NCBI GenBank assembly: GCA_021521415.1
Contig: JAIQDT010005488.1
Location: 1-64,000 of the forward strand
DNA from: Bidens hawaiensis
Lineage: Eukaryota > Streptophyta > Magnoliopsida > Asterales > Asteraceae
DNA: 64,000 nucleotides
Direction of reading: 5' to 3'
The translations under genes and the position numbers were made by a program. Under the pieces are notes generated by a model. That model searched no databases, had not been told where the DNA came from, and saw only the letters and a program-made list of their open reading frames with translations. The stretch's first letter is position 1, and each line of letters begins with the position of its first letter. Below are positions 9,820-21,450 of the stretch, piece by piece.

Positions 9820-12485
9820 TGTGACACTCGTCAATTTCAGGTTAACTCTGTTAACTCAAACTCCGTCAATTCAAACTTAAGATCACTGGATCTATAACGC
9901 ACATCTCATTACATTTAAACTAAGGTTTTAAATGACGCTTGACAATCGCTACATGTGTAGTCTTTCGGGATTGCACCGAAACGCAAACGAGTTGACGCAA
10001 ACCATTGGTGAATAAACGAAAAACATCAAAACAATAATTATGTGATAATTATGTGTTAGACTTATGTGTTATGTGATAACATTGTATGAAACGTTAACTC
10101 AAGATGCAAACAAGTTAATTTAAGCTAGAAAAATAATATTTAGAAGTGGAGGGGCCTTGATGTAACATATTATTATTAATAATATTAAAAACCCTAATCT
10201 CTTTCTCTCTCCCTCTAACCCGATCGGCCAGCCCCCCCCCCCCTTCTCCCTTGCGATCGGCAGCCCACACACACACACATATCACCTTGTTTTGATCTTG
10301 TTCTTCATAATCGGAGCATCCTACACACGTTTCTAAGCATCTCTCACGTTTCCCTTGGTTGTTTCTGCGTTTTTAAGGTATAAACATGAAACCCTAACTT
10401 TGTAAATCATGTATTTAGTGTTTGCATGTGTAATTTTGATTTGATGATGATTGATTATGTGTTAGTTATTGATATTGATGATCATATGTGATTTTGAACG
10501 GTGAAAGATTATTGAATCATTGATGGTTTGTAAACCATAGAGGGTTACTAATGATTTTTGTGATTTATTATGCTCGTTACATGTTTTGAGATATGTCGTA
10601 TGCTTAGGATGCATGTTAGACGATTGTTTGTGCTTGCTGAGTTTTGACAGCAGTGATTGTTAAACTTGAACCACATGTAACTTGTTGAATATATAAGAAA
10701 ACTGAGCTAATTATGAGTCTACAAGGTAGTACTCTGAGTCTAGTTTTCAGAAAGTCCAACCACGCCTAATTTGGAGGTGTTTTGGTTACTCAAACGATTT
10801 AAATATGATTAAAGGTCAAAACTGGTACTGGACAGATTGTAAGTTATGTTTAGACAACTGTAACTAATTGTTAATTTGTAAATTGTCTGAGGTTGTTAAC
10901 ACTACAGGGTACTATAATGAGTCTAGTTTCTATAAAGTCTAATTTTGTAATTTTTGGACGAGTAAAAGTTAATCTTTATGATTTTACAAAACTGAAGTGC
11001 AAATCTTAGTTGTGAGACCTGCTGTTAAGTTGTTTTGTAATTAGCATATCTCATGAACTACAAGACCAAATGGGTTGGTTCCACTTCTGGAAGTTAACTT
11101 GTTGAGTTAAGAACCTAACCCAATTGGTCTTGCATTAATTGGATTTTTCATTTAACGGGGATAACAAATAACATTTTGTTGCGCATGAATTTGACTGCTG
11201 TGAGTTTGTTGTAATGTTTTGATCATTATGAGTAAACTATGTAGAATAAAAATACAATAAAATATGTTCTGGAAACCTATCTCATGTATGCTTTTGTGAC
11301 GATTTTTGGTAAATTAATTAAGATGCTATGATCTGTTGGATAGAATAATCTTTCAAGTAGAATTCTGTCTTGATGAAACTAGCTGCTAAACTTTGTGAAA
11401 ATACATGAAACGTGCTAATTGCTAGATAATTGTTATGTTTTGACCAAATTGCCCTTGCGGGGAATAATTGCTAGTAATGTACACCATTAACACTTGACAC
11501 GTAGATAGTTGTTCACAAACGTAACGTATCACTAATGTGCTTGTTGAGACACACACGATTCACAAACGAAACACGAAACGTATCTTGTGCATAGGTATTA
11601 TGTGCCGAGTCTAGAGACTCAATAATAGTTCCGACACTTAGAAAATCTCCTTGTTGTTTTAGAACGCTAGTGAGAGTTTCTGTGACGAGCATCACTTGGG
11701 TGACTTGTTTTTGGAATTCTTCGCAAACAGTGAGTTTCACTTTCCCCTTTTAAACTTTTTAAACGCTTTTCACTTGGGGGAGATAACATACTCCGAAACG
11801 CTTTTAGATTTTATTATGAAATTATATATCACTTGTAAAGGCTAAGTGGCAAACGAAACAATTGAAGTCCTTCACACATCGAACCGTTTAGTATTGGAAA
11901 ATAGCGAGTCATTGTTGAGTAGTACTACTGGGTTTGACAAACCCCACCCAACGCTAAGCTCGACTGGAGGTCGAGTGGGTGTAATCTTGGCTAAACACAT
12001 TACCATGGTCGGGATAGACCTGGTGGCAAGGCACATGATAAAAAGTCAGCTTCGGTGTCGAACACTTAGTAATACTTGCTTTATAGGCTAGCTACCTATA
12101 GATATATAATTGATGTAACACTATCTGGTAACACAAAACGCTAAACGCTTTATTTTATATAAACTTGTGAACTCACCAACCTCGTGTTGACACTTTTAGT
12201 ATGTTATTCTCAGGTAGCCGAGGCGGGCGCGCAGTACAGGATCATGCATTAATTTGAACGTTACTGTTTATGCAAACTTGTTTCAAACGATTGTTATTGG
12301 GTTTTAAGTCGTCCTGCGTGACGCAACGCTTGGCTTATGGTTTTACGCTTCCGCACTTATTTACACTTAAACGTTTTTGTGGTTTGAAAACTTTATTTAT
12401 GGTTTGATTATAACTAATGATTCCGATCCTGTTAGTTCACACCCTCTGACGGTAAAACTCCGTTAGTGGATTTGAGGGTGTGACA
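9820..12485 (+). mobile_element. Solo LTR (2.67 kb) inside integrase
   Basis: It begins TGTGACACTCG and ends GGGTGTGACA, with a 5-bp duplication ATATC on both sides (9815-9819, 12486-12490). No internal coding and no second LTR are visible, so it is best read as a solo LTR left by recombination; a non-coding LARD-like element is the alternative. A plus-strand orientation is supported by the ACTCACCAACC...GTGTTGAC module near the right end (12170-12219) and by a CT-rich leader at 10200-10380. It splits the integrase just after the TLEDI segment. Confidence 0.8.
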
Positions 12486-12490
12486 ATATC

Positions 12491-13108
12491 TTCCAACGTT
12501 TGAATTGTCCTTTCGCTTTGCTCATCAGTTTGTGGATGATAGGCGGTGCTAAGGTTAAGCTTTGTGCCGAGTACTTGTTGGAAACTTTTCTAAAAGTGAG
12601 ACGTAAAACGACTGTCTCGATCGGAAATTATAGATAGCGGTACCCCATGCAAAGCAACGATGTTGTTTACATAAATACGCGCTAATCTATCCATTGAGTA
12701 TGACTCATTGATGGGTATGAAGTGTGTAGACTTTGTTAATCGGTCCACAATCACCCATATATCATTATGTTGTCGAGTCGTTTTCGGGAGTTTGGTTATG
12801 AAATCCAAGGTTATTAACTCCCACTTCCATATGGGAAGTTCGGGTTGCTGGAGCAATCCCGAAGGCTTTTGATGTTCAGCCTTGACTTTCAAACATGTCA
12901 AACATTTCGCCACATGCGAAGCGACATCCTTCTTCATTCCATTCCACCAGTAGTTCGCTTTGAGATTATGATACATTTTGTCGCTTCCGGGATGCATCGT
13001 GTATTTGGATTTATGTGCTTCGTTCATAATCTTCTCACGTAAATTTCCAATGATTAGTACCCAAATCCCGTTTCCCATTCTAAGAATACCATCGTCACCT
13101 TTGACCAA
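12491..13108 (-). pseudogene. Integrase N-terminal and catalytic part
   Basis: The zinc-binding HHCC motif is present as [10 protein letters not shown] and [12 protein letters not shown]. The first catalytic aspartate lies in TLDFITKLP, the second in [11 protein letters not shown] and the glutamate in [14 protein letters not shown], so the DDE triad is readable. A TAG replaces the Trp expected after SRFTSHF (about 12587-12589), and the reading then continues in frame to the LTR insertion at 12485. Integrase inserts the reverse-transcribed element into chromosomal DNA. Confidence 0.85.
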
Positions 13109-13917
13109 TGACTCAATGGTGCCATTACGTTTTTCATCGGAAATCTTGTTTTCATTAATTGCTTGAATTTGGGCAGATTGATTTGGTCAATGAGATCGAT
13201 TTGAAGTTCTAGCCTTAACGCTCGGACTCTTTTTGGCTTTTCGTGCTCCTTACGACTTAAAGCATCAGCCACAACGTTGGCCTTACCTTCGTGATAGACG
13301 ATTTCACAGTCATAGTCGTTTAGAGTTTCCACCCAGCGTCGTTGGCGCATATTAAGCTCTTTTTGATCGAATATGTGTTTCAAGCTTTTGTGATCGGTGT
13401 ACACGACATATCTTATTCCATAGAGATAGTGCCTCCATATCTTAAGTGCAAAAATTATGGCGCCTAACTCTAGATCGTGAGTCGTATAGTTCTTTTCGTG
13501 CACCTTAAGTTGTCGAGAAGCGTAAGTGATTACTTTCTTTCTTTGCATCAATACACATCCCAAGCCGGAATGAGACGCGTCGCAAAAGACAACGAAATCT
13601 TCAATACCTTCTGGCAAGGCCAGCATAGGAGCTTGGGTAAGCTTTTGTTTAAGTATATCGAACGCCTCTTGTTGCTTTGTTCCCCATTCATATTTAATGT
13701 TCTTGCGAGTTAATGAAGTTAAGGGAACAACGATTCGGGAAAAGTTTTTGATGAATCTTCGGTAGTAGCCGGCCAATCCCAATAAACTTCGAATCTCGGT
13801 TGGTGACTTTGGGATCTTCCACTTAGAGATAGCTTCAATCTTAGCGGGATCCACTTGAATACCGTTTACGTTAATGATGTGACCAAGAAATTGCACTTCG
13901 TGCAACCAGAACTCGCA
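13054..13917 (-). pseudogene. RT connection and RNase H domain
   Basis: The segment starts [20 protein letters not shown], continues with [18 protein letters not shown] and then RNase H. Acidic catalytic positions are visible in [39 protein letters not shown] and [10 protein letters not shown]. RNase H removes the RNA strand during reverse transcription. The segment is joined in frame to the RT upstream except for a TAG at 13918-13920, and the frame shifts into integrase near 13060-13108. Confidence 0.85.
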
Positions 13918-14415
13918 ATTCTAGAACTTGGTGTACAATTTCTCGGTTCTAAGAATTTCAAGTAAGGTTCGGAGATGGACTTCATGATCAGCCTTGGACT
14001 TAGAATAAATAAGTATGTCGTCGATAAAAACGATTACAAATTTATCTAAGTAAGGCTTACACACTCGGTTCATCATATCCATGAACGCAGCTGGCGCATT
14101 AGTAAGTCCGAATGGCATAACGGTGAACTCATAATGGCCAAACCTTGTCCGAAATGCGGTATTTGGAACATCTTTAGATTGAACTTTGAGTTGGTGATAG
14201 CCGGAACGAAGATCAATTTTGGAAAAGAAGTTAGCACCTTGAAGTTGATCGAACAGGTCATCGATTCGAGGAAGTGGGTAACGATTCTTAATTGTAACTT
14301 TGTTAAGAGCTCGGCAATCAATGCACATACGCATGGATCCATCCTTCTTCTTGACAAATAGTATCGGCGCTCCCCATGGTGATGAACTTGGTCGTATAAA
14401 TCCTTTCTCGAGAAG
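13918..14415 (-). pseudogene. Reverse transcriptase palm/fingers (gypsy type)
   Basis: The segment shows [66 protein letters not shown] and the catalytic [10 protein letters not shown] box (the Ty3 equivalent of YXDD). Upstream, between 14334 and 14415, the frame is open through [20 protein letters not shown]. It is separated from protease by a TAA (14416-14418) in the same frame, where Glu is usual. The RT core itself looks intact at the motif level. Confidence 0.9.
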
Positions 14416-16212
14416 TTAGTCCAATTGCTTCTTCTGTTCTTTCATCTCGGTTGGCGCGAGGCGATACGAAGCTTTGGCGATCGGAGCAGTACCAGGCATA
14501 AGATCGATCCTAAACTCTACTTCACGATCGGGAGGAATGCCAGGAAGTTCGTCGGGAAAAACATCGACATATTCGGAAACAACAGGAACGTCTTTAATTT
14601 CTTTGGGTTTTGATTCCTCGGTGACGTAGTCCATGAATGCTAAGCATCCTTGATTCAAACATTTGTTAGCCCTTATTATGGAGATTAGGCTAACTTGGCC
14701 AGCGTCTTTATCCCCTTCAATTCGAATAGTTCGTTTATCCGGGGCTCGAAGTTCAAAAATCTTGCTATTGCAAAGGATATGAGCATGGTTATCGGATAAC
14801 CAATCCATTCCCAATACAACATCAAAACCAGCAAGAGTCATAGGTAACAATTGAATAGGCAAAACGTAACCGGCTAACAAGATTTTTCCGTTTTCTAGAG
14901 CTTCGGAGATTTTAACGATTTCGCCATTAGCGGTCTCGACGCTTAGAGTTTTATTAAGTTTGATTAAAGGTTCATTTAATAGACTACAAAAGTTATAATC
15001 AATAAAACTTAAATTGGCTCCTGAATCAAACACGACTCTAGCATACGCATTTTTAACTAAGAACGTACCGGTGATGGTTTCTGGCATGTCGGCCGGTTTC
15101 TTGGTGTCCAAGACGAAGACTCTTGCATTGCCCTTCTTGGGCTCATTCTTTTTCCCGCTACCACCCGCACCACCAGTCGCGGGCTTATTCTTGGGGCACT
15201 CAAAGGTAAGATGCCCCATCTCCTTGCAGTTGTAGCAGATCATCTTCTTCTTCCAACAGTCGGTCGTAGCACGGCCGGGTCGATTACACGATTCACAGAC
15301 TCGGGGAGTGAAGTTGCATTTACCCCTATGATGTTTCTTACAAACTTTGCATTGAGGAATGCTGGGGTTGAAGCTGAACCTTCGTTGATCAACTCCTTTA
15401 CCTTTGAAGCGGGTATCTCCTCCCCTCCTTGAGTCATGTGTTGTTACGACTTTTTTATCCTCTTCTTTATTGCGGATCATTCCGCCCATCAAGTAACCTG
15501 CCAACTGCATCGCGGAGTCAGCGGTTTGTGGCAAGTGTGACCTCACCATGTCACGAATCTCTTGTGGCAGCCCCCAAATGTAACGTGTCACTTTGCTAGA
15601 TTCAGGGGTAACCGGCTGGGGAACTAAACGACAGTATTCGTGAATTTTCGTGTTGTACTCACGAAGGTTCGTTCCAATAACCTTGTGAGCCAAAAATTTG
15701 GTTTGAATTTGGTCCGTTTCATGCATCGGACAGAATTTCGACATCAGCAACTCTTTAAACTCGTTCCAGGTCAAACCATACATTACCTCCCTTCCTCTAC
15801 TCATGATTAGTGTGTTCCACCACTCTAGCACTTCGCCTTTGAACATCAGGGTGGAGTATTGGATCTTTTCTTCGTCCGTACAATTGCTCGTAATCACAAT
15901 CGTCTCCATCTCTTCATGCCACCTTACGGTATTGAAGGCTCCCTTGTCATCGTGAAACTCTTTCGGTCCATAGTACTTAAAATCTCTGAACAAGCAACCA
16001 CTTATTTTGAGTTTCTTGAATTTTTGCCGAACCCCTCCATCAACATTTGATTCATGTACGCTTTCATCCATACGGGAGGGTCTAGATCGGGGTTTAGAGA
16101 CAGACTTTCGGGAAGGATTTTCAGATTGCGAATGCTTTGTTTGTCTAGATTGGGATTTAAATTCAGATTCAGCCCTTACGGCATCTTTCACTAATTTTTG
16201 AATTTGTTTCAT
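14416..16212 (-). pseudogene. Gag-protease of the chromovirus (598 codons)
   Basis: The longest open frame in the window. The N-terminal ~85 residues are basic and serine-rich. A retrotransposon Gag (capsid-like) domain lies at roughly 90-260, including WHEEMETIVI and EVLEWWNTLI. Zinc-knuckle-like repeats follow: CKVCKKHHRGKC, a degraded CESCNRPGRATTDC and a canonical CYNCKEMGHLTFEC. The aspartic protease shows VVFDSGANLSFI with a later GFDVVLGMDWL. Gag packages element RNA and the protease cuts the polyprotein. The frame ends at a TAA (14416-14418) just before RT, whereas such elements usually read through as one ORF. The true Gag start is probably upstream: a lysine-rich stretch (about 16250-16310) lies in another frame. 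Confidence 0.9.
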
Positions 16213-16566
16213 GTATTTGTCGGGAATCGGTTCCTCTTGATTACTTTCGGGACCTTACCCTTTTTCTTGTCGTCTTTTGGCTTCCTTTCAGGAGACTTCT
16301 CGGTTATCACTTTGTCTAGACATTCTTTTTCTCTTATTCTTTTATTTGAAATTTAACATATTTCCTTTCTTAATATACAAGTTTATTTATTTCACATACT
16401 TATACATATCATAAAATGATATGTATATTATGTTACAACATTCTTATATATCGTTTATGCGATATATAAGTTCTTATCCTTATTACATTATATTTTACAT
16501 ATTACACATAAACTATTTTACACAAATAAACTCCATCACTTGAAATATGCCATTATCACCATATTC
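16213..16566. other. Spacer between the extra ORF and gag
   Basis: The part next to gag (16213-16320) encodes, in a shifted minus frame, a lysine-rich ITEKSPERKPKDDKKKG segment that may be the displaced Gag N-terminus. The rest (16330-16560) is AT-rich and non-coding. Confidence 0.45.
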
Positions 16567-17733
16567 TTAGTCTTTCATGTACTTCTTCATAACCCTTGTC
16601 AGTTTATTACACTTACGGAGAAGTGTTTCTCCCATCTTCTTCTTCTTTTTCCCATCCATGGCAATCTTTTTCCTCAAATCATCAGTCTCATGTAAAGCTC
16701 GATCCAGATGTTCCTCTTGTGACTGGGGAATATCATTGGGATAGCCATAACGAGGTGGTGGATCTCGATACCCCATCATCAAAGTGATTCCTTGGATCTG
16801 GGTATGGGGAAGTAGTCACTTCAGATTGGTAATTGAAGAAGGTGTCTGCAGCCTCATTCAGCTCTCGTATCTCATTTGCTTGTTCTTCAACTGATGGGAT
16901 CTCACCTGTGTATGGTGGGAAGGTTGACGATGCTTTACCCTTGAGCTCTTGAAGGAATTGCATATATGGGTCAACAGAGCCATTATTTGGGGTTTGTTGT
17001 GAGTATGGCTCTTCCACCGGTATCATCTCTTCATTTGGGTTGTCGGGAAATTCCTCTTCCTCAGGATCTGTTTCCTCCTCCGGTTCCTCCTCCAGATCCT
17101 CCTCTAGTTCTTCTTCTAGTTCTTCTTTGGTTATTGCAGGCATATGGATTTTCTCGTATGGCATTGTCACTCTCATCTTGGGCTTGTGAGACGGCCCCCC
17201 TTTGTTGTTATGTGAATTGACGGAATCCATTGTGGAAGTGCCGGTATGCCACCTCCGTTGATCTAAGTGGCATTGCATCCAATCGGATTAAGGAGAATTG
17301 GGTTCTTCCTTTACTTGCTTGTTGGCGAGAATATAATATGATGGATGTGGATTTGGTGGCACATATGTTGGATCTGAGTAATGTAGTGGAATCTCCATTG
17401 GTTGATATGTTGGCTCTTCTGATGAGTGATACATTAGTGGGTTGGATGGATAATAATTTGAGTGCATTGGTGCTTGGTATAATTGGTTGGAGTGTTATCT
17501 GGATGGTAGATTGGACTTTGTTTGATGCCGGGATTTGGTTTGCTTTGATTATGATCCATATCGGAATTGAAAAATGCTTCGAAGTAATCCTTACTCATGA
17601 TGTCCTTGGGGAATTTGTAGTACTTCTTTGCTCTTCTTGCTTCATTATCATAATACTTTATTAATTCTTCATAAGACATCCTTTTGAAGGGTGGTTTAGA
17701 ATGTAGAGAGGGAAAGAAAGGGTTACCAGCCAA
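16567..17733 (-). pseudogene. Extra ORF between PBS and gag, function unknown
   Basis: Three overlapping open frames line up as one ancestral protein of roughly 390 residues with two compensating frameshifts (frames 0, +1, 0). The N-terminal part (17434-17733) begins AGNPFFPSLHSKPPFKRMSY and has a basic EARRAKKYYKF segment; its first codon is TTG and a TGA lies just upstream. The middle (16733-17278) is very acidic, with EELEEELEEDLEEEPEEETD, then a YMQFLQELKGKA helix-like stretch. The C-terminus (16567-16782) ends with a lysine-rich MDGKKKKKMGETLLRKCNKL segment. It sits where retroelements normally have only leader. I do not recognise the family. Confidence 0.55.
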
Positions 17734-17827
17734 TCTTATCCCTATTCAAATAAACAAGCAAATATTTCCCTATGCTTGGATTGAAGCTTGGGTATTGTTT
17801 TATGATACCCAATTCGCTAAGATCGAT

Positions 17828-17843
17828 GGCTCTAATACCAACC
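17828..17843 (-). other. Primer binding site (initiator Met tRNA type)
   Basis: Reading on the minus strand, GGTTGGTATTAGAGCCA follows the 5' LTR end GTGTGACA. It matches the plant initiator-Met tRNA 3' end complement TGGTATCAGAGC with one substitution. Confidence 0.75.
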
Positions 17844-19701
17844 TGTCACACTCCCATCTTAGGCCTAGGAGTGTGATCAATAGTTGGTACCATTTTTGTA
17901 AATAAATCAGAGTTGCGGGTTAATGCGGAAGATTTTAATAAACATGTGGATTTAAAGTTAAAATATTTACATTACAAAAGACGAGACAAAAGCCTCGTTT
18001 AGTTTTACTTGTTTATATGTTTTACAAAACCACCATATTTTAATATTTACACAAAGTTATCTGAGCCATCGGATTCTTGAGCTCTTCGTCTTTCAAGCTC
18101 TAATCTTGGTTACCTGCAAAATGTTAATAAAATACGTCAGCAACGAATGCTGGTGAATATGTTGACGCTAAAAATATTTTGTTTACTTAATTACCCCTCG
18201 AGACCACGTAAGCCTCGGCCCATCTTGGCTTAGGAATAATTAAGTTAAATAATCATTATAAACTCGAGTCTCTACACTAGGTCACCTCAGCAAAACACCG
18301 CAGTGTTTCGACATAACTTGGGTACCATAAATATACACATGTCAGTCTCACTCGGACGTAACTTAGGTCCGGCCCATCGTGGCAGGAGGTCGTGACCAAG
18401 CGTGGTGCGATGTGCCCACCGCATTAAACATATGTAAGGATCCAGACAAACGTATACTACAGCCTGAGGGCTAGGCTCATACTCTTATTTACAATGTTTT
18501 TAGAGACACGTAGCCTCATGTAAAGTTTTACACATAACACATTTGATTTGTTTGAAAACAAGTTGTAAAAGTGGGGCGTATTCACCTTTACAATAGGATC
18601 GGCTTCCAACACCGTCCGTGTGTCTTCTCTTGCTATCTCGCACCTATAGTAAGAGTATAACTTTTGTTAGTCGGATACACGATCCGGCTTAAGACCTTTA
18701 GTCTTATTTATCTCGATGAACCTTTAGTTCATAATCTCTTTTTACTTTAAAACCTTTAGTTTTAATAGTAATTTATAAACCTTTAGTGTATTCTTAAAAC
18801 TCGACGTTTCTTCTTCTTCAAGAAAGTATTCTTTTCTTTATTATTTAAGAATACTCATTATTCTTAAATAATATATTTTATAACAAAGATTTAATCATAT
18901 TCATATATATACTCACATATATGTTTTCATTTTTCTTTTCTTTATTTTCTTTGTTATATGTTTATTCGTTTATCGAGAATAATTTCGACTTGGGTATTAA
19001 GCATTTATAATATTTTATTATATTTTGGTCGGGCATCATGCCTAACTTTGTTGGCTTAGAAATACCCTAGTCACTTGGGCAGCACTTTGACGCCAATTGC
19101 TCTTTTCTACTCTTGGCACGCTTCTCGAGACACCAACACTTATTAGCACGCACTTCGAGACGATTGTCGAGATGTTGAGACAACACTTCTTTCTTGTTTG
19201 GAATATCTTCGGGGAATGGCACAAATATCGAGGTTTCGGGGCACGTTTATCGAGGTGGATCAATGGCATGCTTTTCGAGGTTTAGAGAGAGAGTAGTGAG
19301 AATGTGTGTAATTTGAGGTGTGGGTTGTGAGAACCCATGGCCCTTCTATTAATAGCCAAATTTGGATCCCATCGCGGTACGCGATGGGTCCCTTGGCTTA
19401 GCCTATCGCGTACCGCAACATAGGCTTGGCCAATCACTACTAGACTTGCCACGTGTCACGTGGCGAACGTGTTCCACGTGGTGACACGTTGCCACCGTGT
19501 GCCACGTGGCACACGTGTCACTGCGTGTCAGACACCCCATCGCTTGACGTGATGGGACTCTCTTCTTGATCCATCGCGTAGCGCGATGGGTCAGGAAATT
19601 CAGAATTTACATTTTAGTCCCTGGAGTTTAGAAATTGACGGATTTGGTCCCTTGACTTTTGAAACTTGACATTTATGGTCCGAAATTTACGTGATGTTAC
19701 A
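17844..19701 (-). repeat. 5' LTR of the 7188-19701 chromovirus
   Basis: TGTCACACTCC...GTGATGTTACA is collinear with 7188-9055, with scattered substitutions and short indels, including shortened CCACGTGGC repeats (19450-19510). It is followed by the GTTAC target duplication (19702-19706). Confidence 0.9.
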
Positions 19702-19706
19702 GTTAC

Positions 19707-20489
19707 CCGACCCGTCTCTATGATTGGGTAATTCAATCAATAAAATATCGTGTCTATCGAGATATTATAATTTTATTATTATTTGTTTATTATATTTGTT
19801 TAATACATATAAATAACTTTCATTTATATACCATTTTAACCCTAGACTAAAGTTTAACCCCTTTTGTATCCATCTCTATAGTGGAAGGACCAATTTGCAA
19901 ATATGCCAATTATAATACTTAAGCCATTTACCCCTTAACCCAACCTGTGATCTGAATCCAAGCCTGCAACCTGTGACCCATTGTTATGTCTGAACCACAA
20001 TTCTCGTCTTAAACTTTGAATTAATCTAATGGAATTGTTCATTTTGCCTATATCAGCCTCACCGACGATGTGAATTAGGAAAACAAGATCTTTGCGATAC
20101 GTATTGTTATAGTTTACAAACCGTCTTTAGCATTATTGGGTATTATACCATAGAGGCAATCATAATGCAATTACATGCGTCTGCACCATCCCTTACTCAT
20201 CACCATCAAAACCCCTACATTTAATTACATTATAATATACTTAAAATATCATTTCTTGATTCACATTGTGCCGGATTTGTTTCTAGCAATTTAACTATCA
20301 ACTGATCATCATTATAGGTATTTTATTTCAGTAATAAGTTCTTCTTGATGTCTGGAATGTTAACCCCAAGATTAATCGGTCAAACGATTAACGATTTGGC
20401 CGATTGATCTTGCTAGGGTTCATATGTTGATTGGTTCTGCGTCTGTGTGTTTATCAATTACCCGTTTCAAGTTTATAACAACTAACACA
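19707..20489. other. Middle piece of the split plus-strand LTR
   Basis: Non-coding sequence continuing the LTR that starts at 7143. No ORF or terminal repeat of its own is visible. Confidence 0.45.
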
Positions 20490-20582
20490 CTAGCTCGCAT
20501 GGCTAGTGTGTGTGTGCGTTTAAGGCTCTGGGTGGCTGGAGGGTGCAAGTTCGAGCCAATCCAGACCCGTTTTTGCCTCTTT
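20490..20582 (+). repeat. tRNA-like (SINE-head-like) block inside an LTR
   Basis: An A-box-like TAGCTCGCATGG (about 20491) and a B-box-like AGTTCGAGCC (about 20549) stand 50-odd bases apart and are followed by a CCGTTTTTGCC...TTTTATTTTT tail. The related LTR at 26003-28028 carries a tRNA-like block at the same place, with the same kind of tail. It is either an old SINE fixed in the LTR family or a chance pol III-like motif. Confidence 0.45.
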
Positions 20583-21285
20583 TATTTTTGGAAAGCTTAT
20601 TTATTCTTTATATTTATTCATTTAATCATTTAAATCATATTATAAATATTATAAATACAATAATTAATTAATATTTTGTCCTAACCGACATATCAACTAA
20701 TCGTTTCCCGAACTTTGTTAAAACCATATATGTAAGGCCCCGATCCCGGTGCCCTACATTGGACGTTGGATTTACTCATAAACACAGTTCTAAATATCAG
20801 AGTGAATTAAAACTTTCGCGGAATAATAATATTAGTCAACGGTAAGGCCCCGTTACCGGTAGCCCTACTTTGTTCGTTGGATTTACTTATAAACGCAGTT
20901 CTAAATATCAGAGTTAATAAAAACTTTCGCGGAATAATAAAACTTCAACCATAACATTTTACATAACCATCAAATCATGTCTTATAAAACATTCGTAGTC
21001 AATTAAAACAAAACATAGTCTTTAAAACATCACAACATTTCTCCGAGATGCCAGTGTCTTCGATTCCATGCCATGTGTCTTCAGTCACGCGAGCTGCCTC
21101 AACCTATTTGCCTGCGTGCATACTAAAAGTCAGCTACGCTGAGTGAGTTCTAGTTAATCACATAACTTACTTTTCATACACATATACGTGCCCGAAGGTA
21201 CGTAGTACATACATATCATGTACAACATTCGCCTATACACATTCATATCTAACCATACATCATAAAGGGCGTTTTACCCTACATA

Positions 21286-21450
21286 CCTCGGATATTATTA
21301 GGGTCCGGTCACCCTTCATCCTCGGATATTATTAGGGTCCGGTACCCTTCATCCTCGGATATTATTAGGGTCCGGTACCACCCTTCATCCTCGGATATTA
21401 TTAGGGTCCGGTACCCTTCATCCTCGGATATTATTAGGGTCCGGTACCCT
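21286..21450 (-). repeat. Five ~33-bp tandem repeats
   Basis: The unit contains CGGATATTATTAGGGTCCGG followed by TACCCTTCATC. Copies differ by small indels such as TCACCC versus TACCC. Confidence 0.9.

Larger units (their letters stand above)
7188..19701 (-). mobile_element. Ty3/gypsy chromovirus (Tekay-like), 12.5 kb, inactive
   Basis: Two ~1.86-kb LTRs bound the element, and the 5-bp target duplication GTTAC flanks it (7183-7187 and 19702-19706). Reading on the minus strand the order is 5' LTR, initiator-Met-type PBS, an extra ORF, gag-protease, RT, RNase H, integrase with GPF motif, chromodomain-like tail, PPT and 3' LTR. The coding region carries several nonsense codons and frameshifts, and a 2.67-kb solo LTR lies inside integrase. 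In the first ~180 bp the two LTRs differ at about 8 sites, suggesting a moderately old insertion. Confidence 0.9.
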
